NCBI GenBank assembly: GCA_030838445.1
Contig: JAUZFQ010000069.1
Coordinates: forward strand, 1-36,430
Source: Pyrinomonadaceae bacterium
GTDB lineage: Bacteria; Acidobacteriota; Blastocatellia; Pyrinomonadales; Pyrinomonadaceae
Length of the DNA: 36,430 nucleotides
Reading direction: 5' to 3'
Positions 14,592 to 22,577 of the stretch are shown one piece after another. The position numbers and the translations under genes are program-made. Within the stretch, counting starts at the first letter, position 1. Each line of letters begins with the position of its first letter. The notes under the pieces were generated by a model, which saw only the letters and a list, made by a program, of their open reading frames with translations, was not told the DNA's origin and did no database searches.

Positions 14592-17500
14592 ATGACGCAA
14601 TTCATCATCGCCGGACTCGTCCTGTTGTGCCTGCTCTCGGTGGGCGTCGTCGCGTATCTCTCGCGCGCGCTCGCGCGTCTGCGGCGCACGCTCGAAGAGG
14701 AGATGCGCTCGCCGCGTTTGCTCCCGCGCGAGGCGCAGCCCGAAGCGACGCTTCGAGACACGGCCGGGACGCCTGAAACGCCCCCCTTGATTTCGCCGGA
14801 GGTGACTTCCGAGACAGGTGCGACGGGCGACGCGTCAGGTGCAAACGCGACGAACGAGGAGGTGAACGTCTTCGACGAGCCTGCGCCAATCGCAACGAGC
14901 TTTGGCCTCGCCAACACGGCGGACGCCACACTGGCTGCCGCGAATGAAACGCCCACGGTGAACGAGTTGAACATCTACTCGATTGCTCAAGCGTTGGACA
15001 CGCACTATCAGCAGTCAGGGCGTCCGGCGGAGTTGCGCCAGCACGAATATTTTCACAAGGGCGTCAAGTTGTTGGAGGGCTATTACTACACGACGCGTGA
15101 CCTCATCGAATTTGCGCGCGAGTCGAATGTGGTCGTCGCCTGCATGGCGCTGGAAGCGTTGAGCAAACGCAGCGACGCGACGGGCGCGGTCGAAATGATC
15201 CTCGCGCACATCAACGAGTTTTACTACTGGCCGGGCTATTACGCCCTGCATGCGCTCGGCAGTTGCTCCGCCGAACGCCCCGTGCTCGCCTCGCTTCTCC
15301 TGCACCTCAAGGGCGCGTGGGGCGAATACACTGCGCTGCAATCGCTGCGCGAGTTCGTCACGAGCCGCACCGAACGTGGCGAACGCGAAGCCACTTTCGG
15401 CGATGCGCTCCACACGCTCGCCCCGGATCAGATCGAACTGCTCACCACCATCTTCGATGCGCTCAAGGACGTGATCCCTCCGCGCCTGTCGAAAGAGTTC
15501 GAGAGTTGGAAAGAGGCGCGCGTCGATCTGGAATTTTTGCGTTCGTTCGGGCGCGTGTGGAAGTTCGACGCGGCGGCGGACTATGGCGCGGCGGCGGACA
15601 CGGACGCGCCCGAAGGCGTGTTGCTGCTCGAAGAGGTGCGCGAGCGCGTGTTGGAGATGGAGACGGCCGTCAGGAAAGCGCCGCCGCGTTCGGTGCTCTT
15701 GGTGGGCGATTCGGGCGTCGGCAAGACCGCGCTCGTGCGCGTGCTCGCACGCCGCCTGCAACGCGAACACTGGATCATTCTGGAAGCGTCGGCGGCCGAC
15801 GTGATGGCCGGGCAACAGTACATCGGCCAACTCGAAGGGCGCGTGCAGACGCTCGTGCGCGAGATCGGCGGCAAGCGAGTGCTGTGGGTCGTGCCTAACT
15901 TTCACGAACTCGCGTGGGCGGGTCGTCACCAGTACAACCCTTCGGGCTTGCTCGATCTGCTGCTGCCTCACGTCGAGAGCGGCGCGGTCAAGTTGATCGG
16001 CGAAGTGCCTTCGGCGGCCTACGAGAAGTTGATGCAGATGCGCCCGAAGCTGCGCACCGCGTTGGAGACGTGCCGCGTGAACGCGCTCGGCGACGAGGAG
16101 ACGCTCGAAGTGGCGCGCCGCTGGGCGGCCGGGCATCACCGTGCGGCGGAAGCGACCGAAGGCTTCGACCACACGACGCGCGCGGTTGCCGCGCCGCCGC
16201 GCATCTCCGAACAGACGTTGCAGGAAGCCTTTCAACTCGCCAAGCAATATCTCGCAGACAAGGCCGCGCCCGGCAACTTGCTGTTGCTGCTCGACTCCAC
16301 ACACCGCCGCCTGTTGATCGAACGCGGCTCGACCGACAACAGCGCGACGAACGGCGCGACAACTAACGCGGTAACTAACGCGGCGGCCAACAACACGGCG
16401 ACAACGGCGGCGGCGGGCGAAGTGACGCTCGACGATCTGCTCGTCACGCTCTCGCAGTTGACGGGACTGCCCGTGAGCATTCTCGACGACCGCGCGGGGC
16501 TAGACCTCCGCGACCTGCGCGGCTTCTTCGAGCAGCGCGTGCTCGGCCAGCCCGAAGCGGTCGAGTGTCTCGTCGAGCGCGTTGCGATGATCAAGGCGGG
16601 CTTGACCGACCCGACGCGCCCGCAAGGCGTCTTCCTGTTCGTCGGCCCGACCGGCACGGGCAAGACCGAGATCGCGAAGACGCTCGCGGAGTTTCTCTTC
16701 GGCTCGCCCGAACGCATGATCCGCCTCGACATGAGCGAGTTTCAGACGCCCGACGCGCTCGACCGCATACTCGGCGCGCAGGGCGACAGCGCGGCGGCGG
16801 AGAGCACCGCGCTCGTCAACTCGATCCGCAAGCAACCGTTCGCCGTCGTCCTGCTCGACGAGTTCGAGAAGGCGCACCCGCAGGTCTGGGACTTGTTTCT
16901 CCAAGTCTTCGACGACGGCCGCCTGACTGACCGGCGCGGCAACACGGCCGACTTCCGCCACTGCGTCGTGATCATGACGTCGAACCTCGGCGCGACCCTG
17001 CCGCACGGCGCGAGCATCGGCTTCTCGCAGGAGCAGGCGCAGTTTGCCGCCGGGGCGGTCGAGCGCGCCGTTGTGCGCGCGTTCCGGCGCGAGTTCGTCA
17101 ACCGCATTGATCGCGTCGTCGTCTTCCGTCCCCTGGGGCGCAGCATCATGCGCGATCTGTTGCGCAAAGAGTTGAACGACGTGCTGCGGCGGCGGGGCTT
17201 GCGCACGCGCCAGTGGGCGGTCGAGTGGGACGAGTCGGCGATAGACTTTCTGTTGGAGAAGGGCTTCACGGCCGACCTCGGCGCGCGCCCTTTGAAGCGC
17301 GCCATCGAGCGTTACCTGCTGTCGCCGCTCGCGCTCACCATCGTCAACCACCAGTTTCCCGAAGGCGATCAATTCCTCTTCGTCCACGCGCGCACCGGCC
17401 AGTCGCTCGACGTGGAGTTCGTTGACCCGGACGCGCCGGACGCTCTCCCCGGTCAAGCCGCGCGCGCGCAAATTCTCGACGCGCCCGACGAAGACGCGCC

Positions 17501-18449
17501 CGACGCGGGTGTCCGCGAACTGCGACTCGAATCAATCGTGCTCGACGCGCGCGGCACGCTCGCCGAGGTGCAATTCCTACAAGACCACTTCGACGCGCTC
17601 GCCGATCAAGTTGACGGCGAAGAGTGGCAGGGGCGGAAAAACAGCGCGCTCCTCGAAACCTCCGCGCCCGGTTTCTGGAACTCGCCCGAACGCTTCAGCG
17701 TGCTCGGACTCGCCGAGTACATGGATCGCATCGAGACGGGACTCGACACCGCAGGCTCCCTCCTCAAACGCCTCAACGGATCATTGAAGACGCGCGACCG
17801 CCAGCACTTCCCCGCCGATCTCGTCGCGCGCCTCGCGCACCAACTCTACCTGATTGACGCGGCCTGCCGCGGTCTCGCCGCCGGACACCCGCGCGACCTC
17901 TTCTTGCAGGTGCGCGCCAGTTGCGACGCGGGCGCGGACAACGCCCTCTGCGACGACTTCGCGCGCCGCATCAGTGGGATGTATCGCGGCTGGGCAGAGG
18001 CACGCCGCATGCGCTTCGAGGTGCTGCGCGAAACGCCGGACGGCACTGGAACTAACGGCGCGGCGGGTGCAACTACTACTGCCGTCGCTGCCGCCACCGC
18101 AGAGCCTTACCAGATGCTCGCGGCGATCTCAGGTTTCGCCGCCTACTCGCTCCTGCACGCCGAGGCGGGGCTGCACGTCTTAGAGACGCCGCAGGAGGAC
18201 GACAAATCTTTCAACCGCGCGCGCGTCCACGTCCGCGTCGTCGCGCAGCCGGACGAACCGGCCGGTCGTGGTCAAGACGCCCTGCGCAAACAGGCCGCGC
18301 ACGCCTTCGCCTCCGACCCGAACGGCTCGCAACAGATCGTCCGCCGCTACCGCGAAGAACCCTCGCCCTTGGTGCGCGACAGCGTGCGCGGCTGGCGCAC
18401 CGGCAAACTCGAACGCGTCCTCGAAGGCCACTTCGACCTGATGTTCTAA
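14592..18449 (+). CDS. Membrane-anchored double AAA+ (ClpB-like) ATPase fused to a release-factor-2-like C-terminus
   Basis: A 1285-residue protein. Residues 4-23 are a membrane anchor, followed by a Pro/Ala/Thr linker to about 125 and a helical, HEAT-like region (about 128-310) in place of the Clp N-domain. AAA-1 has Walker A GDSGVGKT (372-379) and QQYIGQLEGRV at the pore-loop site, but its Walker B reads LWVVPNFHEL, without the Asp-Glu pair. A Thr/Asn/Ala linker (about 580-608) precedes AAA-2: Walker A GPTGTGKT (685-692), Walker B LLDEFEKAH, sensor IMTSNLG, and GARPLKRAIE. The usual GYVG pore loop of D2 is missing (GAQGDSAAAE). Residues about 975-1285 resemble RF2 collinearly: PGFWNSPER, MYRGWAEARRM, AEAGLHVLETP, and the terminal GSQQIVRRYREEPSPLVRD...EGHFDLMF. 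The GGQ segment is absent and SPF is replaced by TPQ. It may act on ribosomes or other complexes near the membrane. AAA+ is certain, the RF2 likeness strong, the role unknown. Confidence 0.88.
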   Translation: MTQFIIAGLVLLCLLSVGVVAYLSRALARLRRTLEEEMRSPRLLPREAQPEATLRDTAGTPETPPLISPEVTSETGATGDASGANATNEEVNVFDEPAPIATSFGLANTADATLAAANETPTVNELNIYSIAQALDTHYQQSGRPAELRQHEYFHKGVKLLEGYYYTTRDLIEFARESNVVVACMALEALSKRSDATGAVEMILAHINEFYYWPGYYALHALGSCSAERPVLASLLLHLKGAWGEYTALQSLREFVTSRTERGEREATFGDALHTLAPDQIELLTTIFDALKDVIPPRLSKEFESWKEARVDLEFLRSFGRVWKFDAAADYGAAADTDAPEGVLLLEEVRERVLEMETAVRKAPPRSVLLVGDSGVGKTALVRVLARRLQREHWIILEASAADVMAGQQYIGQLEGRVQTLVREIGGKRVLWVVPNFHELAWAGRHQYNPSGLLDLLLPHVESGAVKLIGEVPSAAYEKLMQMRPKLRTALETCRVNALGDEETLEVARRWAAGHHRAAEATEGFDHTTRAVAAPPRISEQTLQEAFQLAKQYLADKAAPGNLLLLLDSTHRRLLIERGSTDNSATNGATTNAVTNAAANNTATTAAAGEVTLDDLLVTLSQLTGLPVSILDDRAGLDLRDLRGFFEQRVLGQPEAVECLVERVAMIKAGLTDPTRPQGVFLFVGPTGTGKTEIAKTLAEFLFGSPERMIRLDMSEFQTPDALDRILGAQGDSAAAESTALVNSIRKQPFAVVLLDEFEKAHPQVWDLFLQVFDDGRLTDRRGNTADFRHCVVIMTSNLGATLPHGASIGFSQEQAQFAAGAVERAVVRAFRREFVNRIDRVVVFRPLGRSIMRDLLRKELNDVLRRRGLRTRQWAVEWDESAIDFLLEKGFTADLGARPLKRAIERYLLSPLALTIVNHQFPEGDQFLFVHARTGQSLDVEFVDPDAPDALPGQAARAQILDAPDEDAPDAGVRELRLESIVLDARGTLAEVQFLQDHFDALADQVDGEEWQGRKNSALLETSAPGFWNSPERFSVLGLAEYMDRIETGLDTAGSLLKRLNGSLKTRDRQHFPADLVARLAHQLYLIDAACRGLAAGHPRDLFLQVRASCDAGADNALCDDFARRISGMYRGWAEARRMRFEVLRETPDGTGTNGAAGATTTAVAAATAEPYQMLAAISGFAAYSLLHAEAGLHVLETPQEDDKSFNRARVHVRVVAQPDEPAGRGQDALRKQAAHAFASDPNGSQQIVRRYREEPSPLVRDSVRGWRTGKLERVLEGHFDLMF

Positions 18450-18464
18450 ACGCGCCCGCGACCT

Positions 18465-19247
18465 TTAACCTTTCTCTTTTTTAGTGACGTATAAGATGTA
18501 GCTCGCGACGGTGAACAAGACGAAATAAATGACGGCGAGAAGTTGAAGGTTGAGCGGCGGAATTTTCCGGTTGCCGAACTGACCGGAGCTGATCAAAAAA
18601 TCAATTGTGCCGTGGAGGTATGGAAGGAGATAGCTGTAGTTCCACGAGAGCATGCCGACCCCCAGGAACCAGATCGCGAAACCTGTCCCAATCGGGACTA
18701 AAAAATTCTTGAACTGCAAACTGAGCAAGTATTGCAAGGCCAGAATCGGCAGGCAGTCGAGAAAGAAGTTGATGTTCGCCTTCAAAAAATACGCATAAGG
18801 AATCGGCGCGGTCGGGTACGGGAGATTGGCGAAGAGCATCGAGGGGATCACCGCCGACAGGTACATGCCGACATTGAACAGCACGAACACTTCGACGAGC
18901 ATGATCAAGAGCACTAAAAATTTGGCGAAGAAGATCGTCGCGAATCCTTGCGGCGTGGTGTGCAGTTGCTTCCAGGTGTTGTTCTTATATTCGATCTGAG
19001 CGATCAAACCCGCCGCCAGAATGATCCCGAACGGCAGCAAAAAAACCGCCATTGATTCCCACGTCTGATTCCATAGTTTCAGCCAAAAATCATTCGACGC
19101 GTAGAGGGCGGACAACTTCCCTGCGTTCTTGATTCTCGACATCAAAATGATCGAAGGCGTGAAAGCCGCCCCGGCCACCACCAGCCACGACGCCAGGCTG
19201 CGTTTCTTCTTGAGCCACTCGCTTTGAAAACTGTTGATAAAGTTCAT
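18465..19247 (-). CDS. ABC-2 type transporter permease (lantibiotic-immunity/BcrB-like)
   Basis: A 260-residue membrane protein with about six hydrophobic segments (for example SLASWLVVAGAAFTPSIILM near residue 17 and VFLLPFGIILAAGLIAQIEY near 69). WKQLHTTP after the second helix is typical of ABC-2 permeases in the LanE/LanG and bacitracin-export group. It lies three bases after the stop of its ATPase partner (TAG CAG ATG), so the two are coupled. The DNA is clearly poorer in GC than the flanking genes, with more A/T-ending codons, suggesting acquisition, perhaps from Bacteroidota. The cargo is unknown; export of a peptide or lipid is plausible. The stop codon is 15 bases from that of the convergent AAA+ gene. 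Confidence 0.85.
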   Translation of the reverse strand: MNFINSFQSEWLKKKRSLASWLVVAGAAFTPSIILMSRIKNAGKLSALYASNDFWLKLWNQTWESMAVFLLPFGIILAAGLIAQIEYKNNTWKQLHTTPQGFATIFFAKFLVLLIMLVEVFVLFNVGMYLSAVIPSMLFANLPYPTAPIPYAYFLKANINFFLDCLPILALQYLLSLQFKNFLVPIGTGFAIWFLGVGMLSWNYSYLLPYLHGTIDFLISSGQFGNRKIPPLNLQLLAVIYFVLFTVASYILYVTKKEKG

Positions 19248-19250
19248 CTG

Positions 19251-20156
19251 CTACTCGCTGATCACGTCGAAAAAGATTTTTTCCAGATCGCTTTCAACCC
19301 TGCTGATCTGATAAACCTCGATGTCGTGTTGCACCAACTTCTGATTGATCGCGGCAACAACTTCCTTTTCGAGAATCGGGGTCGCAATGTTGCCCGCTTC
19401 GATCCGCGGAATCAGGCCGAACTCGCCGATGATGTGCGAAGCCCTGGCAGCATCGTTCGTTTCAAAGATCATGAATGAATTTTGCTGTCGCTTGCTGATC
19501 AACTCCGGCAGCGTTCCCTGAAACAACAAATTGCCTCGATTGATGATGCCGACGTGCGTGACGAGTTTTTCGATTTCGGGCAGGAGGTGGCTGGAGATCA
19601 GGATCGTGATTCCGTGTTGCTGGTTCAGGCTTTGCAGTAACTCTCGGATTTCGAGGATGCCGTTCGGGTCTAAACCGTTCGTCGGCTCGTCCAGAATCAG
19701 CAGCGACGGATTGTGCAGCAGGGTCATCGCGATGCTGAGGCGCTGCTTCATGCCGAGCGAAAATTGACTCGCCTTTTTACGATTCGTCTGCGCCAGACCG
19801 ACCAACTCCAACACTTCCTGAATTCGCTGTTTCGGGCAGCGATAAACTTTCTGCAAAATCCGCAGGTTTTCAAACGCCGTCAGTTGCCCGTAAATGGAAG
19901 GGCTTTCGATCATCGAGCCGATGTGTCTTAAAGTCTCGACGCGATGTTTCTCGAACGGCTTGCCGAACACGAAAATCTCGCCGTGTTGTTTTTTAAGTAA
20001 GCCCAAGATCAACTTGAGCGTCGTAGTTTTCCCCGCGCCGTTCGGGCCTAAGAAACCGTAGATAGTGCTTTCCCTCACTTGAAGGTTGACACACTTCAAG
20101 GCGGCTTCGCTTGCTGAAAAGTTGTGAGTCAGGTTGATCGTTTCTATACAGTGCAT
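19251..20156 (-). CDS. ABC transporter ATP-binding protein (LanF/BcrA-like)
   Basis: A 301-residue ATPase with all ABC motifs: Walker A GPNGAGKT (37-44), signature FSLGMKQR (132-139), Walker B LLILDEP (152-158) and the switch histidine in ISSHLLPE. A C-terminal extension of about 90 residues (from about 210) is characteristic of the BcrA/LanF group that works with ABC-2 permeases, here the gene immediately downstream. Like that permease it is lower in GC than the surroundings. The ATG at 20156 has no strong ribosome site: GAGAGGG is too far upstream and GAAGAC is weak. It is divergent from the S46 peptidase gene, with 252 bases between. Self-protection against, or secretion of, a peptide is the usual family role; nothing here identifies the substrate. 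Confidence 0.9.
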   Translation of the reverse strand: MHCIETINLTHNFSASEAALKCVNLQVRESTIYGFLGPNGAGKTTTLKLILGLLKKQHGEIFVFGKPFEKHRVETLRHIGSMIESPSIYGQLTAFENLRILQKVYRCPKQRIQEVLELVGLAQTNRKKASQFSLGMKQRLSIAMTLLHNPSLLILDEPTNGLDPNGILEIRELLQSLNQQHGITILISSHLLPEIEKLVTHVGIINRGNLLFQGTLPELISKRQQNSFMIFETNDAARASHIIGEFGLIPRIEAGNIATPILEKEVVAAINQKLVQHDIEVYQISRVESDLEKIFFDVISE

Positions 20157-20333
20157 GGGTCTTCACTATGCCCTCTCGCGCTACATTACTAACGACCGGC
20201 GGGCTGCCGCATTAACAATCCGGCGACGGTCTGCTTCCAAGCGCGCCACGTGCCTGAGTCTGACGACGCCGACTCGCCCCGCGCGCCGTTCGCTCAAGTC
20301 CCCTTGTGCGCGCGTGTTTGGCGTTGCGCTGTC

Positions 20334-20346
20334 GGGTATAATACCC
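20334..20346. promoter_or_regulatory. Palindromic -10 element, GGGTAT-A-ATACCC
   Basis: TATAAT (20337-20342) lies 66 bases before the S46 start codon and serves as its -10 box. The surrounding 13 bases are a perfect inverted repeat, so the other strand reads TATTAT, a usable -10 toward the ABC transporter genes. Neither direction has a clear -35. It is either a two-way promoter or a repressor site over the -10. Confidence 0.5.
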
Positions 20347-20408
20347 TCGTTACCGAAATCCAAAATTTTCTCCCGCAAATCTTGTCCCGAACAAACGGAG
20401 TTGAGCCA

Positions 20409-22493
20409 ATGAAGAGAGCCGTCGCTTTAGTGCTGTCACTGTCAATTTTGTTGTCGCTGTCCGTCGTCGCCGTGCGCGCCGACGAGGGCATGTGGACTTT
20501 CGACAACCCGCCGCTGAAACAGTGGAAGGAGCGTTACAACTTCGAGCCGACGAAGGAGTGGCTCGACCACGTGCGCCTGTCGTCCGTGCGCTTGCAGGAC
20601 GGCGGGAGCGGTTCGTTCGTATCAGTGAACGGCCTCGTGATGACCAACCAACACGTCGCCGGTGGGCAACTCGCCAAGCTCTCGACCAAAGAGCGCGATC
20701 TCGTCAAGGACGGGTACTACGCGCGCACCAACGCCGAAGAGTTGAAGTGTCCCGACCTTGAGATCAACGTGCTCGTCTCTTACGAAGACGTGACGGCGCG
20801 CGTGCAGGGCGCGGTCAAAGCAGGCGCGACTGACCGCGAGGCCAACGAGCAGCGCAAGGCCGCGATGGCCGCCATCGAGAAAGAGTCAACCGACCAGACC
20901 AAACTCAAGAGCGAGGTGGTGACGCTCTACAGCGGCGGCGAGTATTGGGTCTATCGCTACAAAAAATACACGGACGTGCGCCTCGTCTTCGCGCCCGAAG
21001 AGCAGATCGCGTTCTTCGGCGGCGACTACGACAACTTCACCTACCCGCGCTACGACCTCGACGTAACGTTCCTGCGCGTCTACGAAAACGATCAGCCCGC
21101 GAAGACCGAGCACTACTTCAAGTGGTCGGCCAAAGGCCCCGCAGACGGCGAGTTCGTCGTGCTCTCCGGCAACCCCGGCTCGACCAACCGGCTCTTGACC
21201 AACGCGCAGCTTCAATTCCAACGCGACCTCGGCAACCCCTTGCAGATGCAAGTGTGGTCGTCGCGCCGCGCCGCGCTCAACCGCTACGCTGCGCTCGGCG
21301 CGGAGCAGACGCGACGCGCCCGTGCCACTCAGCGCTCGCTCGAAAACTCGATCAAGCGTCTGGAAAGTCAACAGGCCGGACTCTTGAACGCGCGTCTCTA
21401 CGGCAAGAAGGAAGCGGAAGAGAAAGCCCTGCGTGACGCCATCGCCGCGAAGCCCGAATGGCAGCGGGCTTACGGGCAGGCGTGGGAACAGGTGGGGACG
21501 GCCTACGCCGCGCTCCCGAAATACGCCAAGCGCATCGCCTTCACCACCATCGCCGCGCCCTCGCGCCTCGGCGCGCTCGCCTCGACGCTCGTCCGCTACA
21601 GTGAGGAGATACGCAAGCCCAACTCGTCGCGCTTCGACGAGTTTCGCGACGCGCGCCTCGAAGCGCTCAAGGTGAACCTCTTCTCGCCCGCGCCCATCTA
21701 CCCCGATCTGGAAGAGTTCGCGCTCGCGGCGTGGCTTGAGGAGGCGCAGAAGACGCTCGGCAACGACGACCCGTTCATCCGCGCCGCCTTGAACGGCGCG
21801 ACACCCGCCGAAGTCGCCAAGCAAGTCATCAACGGAACGAAACTGACTGACGTTGCGTTTCGCAAGAGTCTCTTCGAGGGCGGCGCGGACGCCATCGCGA
21901 AGTCGGACGATCCGTTGATCGCGCTCGCGCGTCGCGTCGAACCCATCTACCGCGAACTGCGCGCGTGGAACGAAGAGAACATCCTGAGCGTGGACGCGAG
22001 CGCGGGGCAACGCATCGCGGCGGCGCGCTTCGCCGTCTACGGCAAGACCGTCTCGCCCGACGCCACCTTCACCCTGCGCCTCTCCTACGGCCGCGCCACC
22101 GGCTACTCGGAAGACACGACGCTCGTCCCCTTCCGCACCACCTTCTACGGCCTCTACGACCGCGCCGCAGGCTTCAACGAAAAACCGCCCTACGACCTGC
22201 CCGCGCGCTATCGCGAAGGACGCAACAAGCTAGAACTCTCGACGCCCTTCAACTTCGTCTACACGGCCGACACCATCGGCGGCAATTCCGGCTCGCCCGT
22301 CGTTAACCGCAACGCCGAAGTGGTCGGGCTGAATTTCGACAGCAACATCCAGAAGCTGCCGAACCGCTACGTCTACGTTGACGAGGAAGAGGGCGGCCGC
22401 GCCGTCGCCGTCCACAGCATGGCGATCATCGAAGCCCTGCGGAAACTCTACGCCGCCGAGAAACTGGCCGACGAGATCACGGCCGGGCGTTAA
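20409..22493 (+). CDS. S46 family dipeptidyl-peptidase (DPP7/DPP11-like), exported
   Basis: A 694-residue serine exopeptidase of family S46, which removes dipeptides from the N-terminus of peptides in the periplasm. A signal peptide (residues 1-24) ends AVRA-DEG. The chymotrypsin-type triad is read as His82 (MTNQHVAGG), Asp218 (YDLDVTF) and Ser627 (GGNSGSPVV). The 18th residue after the catalytic serine, which sets S1 preference (Arg in DPP11, Gly in DPP7), is Ser645 here (NFDSNIQ). Specificity therefore cannot be copied from either model. Length is normal for the family (about 700). The ATG has GGAG nine bases upstream; a longer in-frame reading would run through the promoter. A strong intrinsic terminator follows the stop. 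It probably supports growth on peptides. Confidence 0.93.
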   Translation: MKRAVALVLSLSILLSLSVVAVRADEGMWTFDNPPLKQWKERYNFEPTKEWLDHVRLSSVRLQDGGSGSFVSVNGLVMTNQHVAGGQLAKLSTKERDLVKDGYYARTNAEELKCPDLEINVLVSYEDVTARVQGAVKAGATDREANEQRKAAMAAIEKESTDQTKLKSEVVTLYSGGEYWVYRYKKYTDVRLVFAPEEQIAFFGGDYDNFTYPRYDLDVTFLRVYENDQPAKTEHYFKWSAKGPADGEFVVLSGNPGSTNRLLTNAQLQFQRDLGNPLQMQVWSSRRAALNRYAALGAEQTRRARATQRSLENSIKRLESQQAGLLNARLYGKKEAEEKALRDAIAAKPEWQRAYGQAWEQVGTAYAALPKYAKRIAFTTIAAPSRLGALASTLVRYSEEIRKPNSSRFDEFRDARLEALKVNLFSPAPIYPDLEEFALAAWLEEAQKTLGNDDPFIRAALNGATPAEVAKQVINGTKLTDVAFRKSLFEGGADAIAKSDDPLIALARRVEPIYRELRAWNEENILSVDASAGQRIAAARFAVYGKTVSPDATFTLRLSYGRATGYSEDTTLVPFRTTFYGLYDRAAGFNEKPPYDLPARYREGRNKLELSTPFNFVYTADTIGGNSGSPVVNRNAEVVGLNFDSNIQKLPNRYVYVDEEEGGRAVAVHSMAIIEALRKLYAAEKLADEITAGR

Positions 22494-22513
22494 CTGACCC
22501 ATTCGGACTAGAG

Positions 22514-22554
22514 AAAGCGCGTGCGGGTTGACAGTCAACCCGCACGCGCTTTTT
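22514..22554 (+). terminator. Intrinsic terminator after the S46 peptidase gene
   Basis: A perfect 18-bp stem (22514-22531 with 22535-22552) closes a three-base CAG loop and ends in TTTTT. The A-run at its other foot makes it plausible for the convergent M48 gene as well. Confidence 0.92.
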
Positions 22555-22577
22555 CGCGTCCAGCCGCCGCTAAATTT

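Noticed and set aside
15015-16304. Minus-strand open frame of about 430 codons opposite the AAA+ gene
   Set aside because: It is rich in His, Arg and Gln without motifs; the AAA+ frame is clearly the coding one.
20886-22010. Minus-strand open frame of about 370 codons
   Set aside because: It lies entirely opposite the S46 peptidase and has the Arg/Val/Glu composition of a shadow frame.
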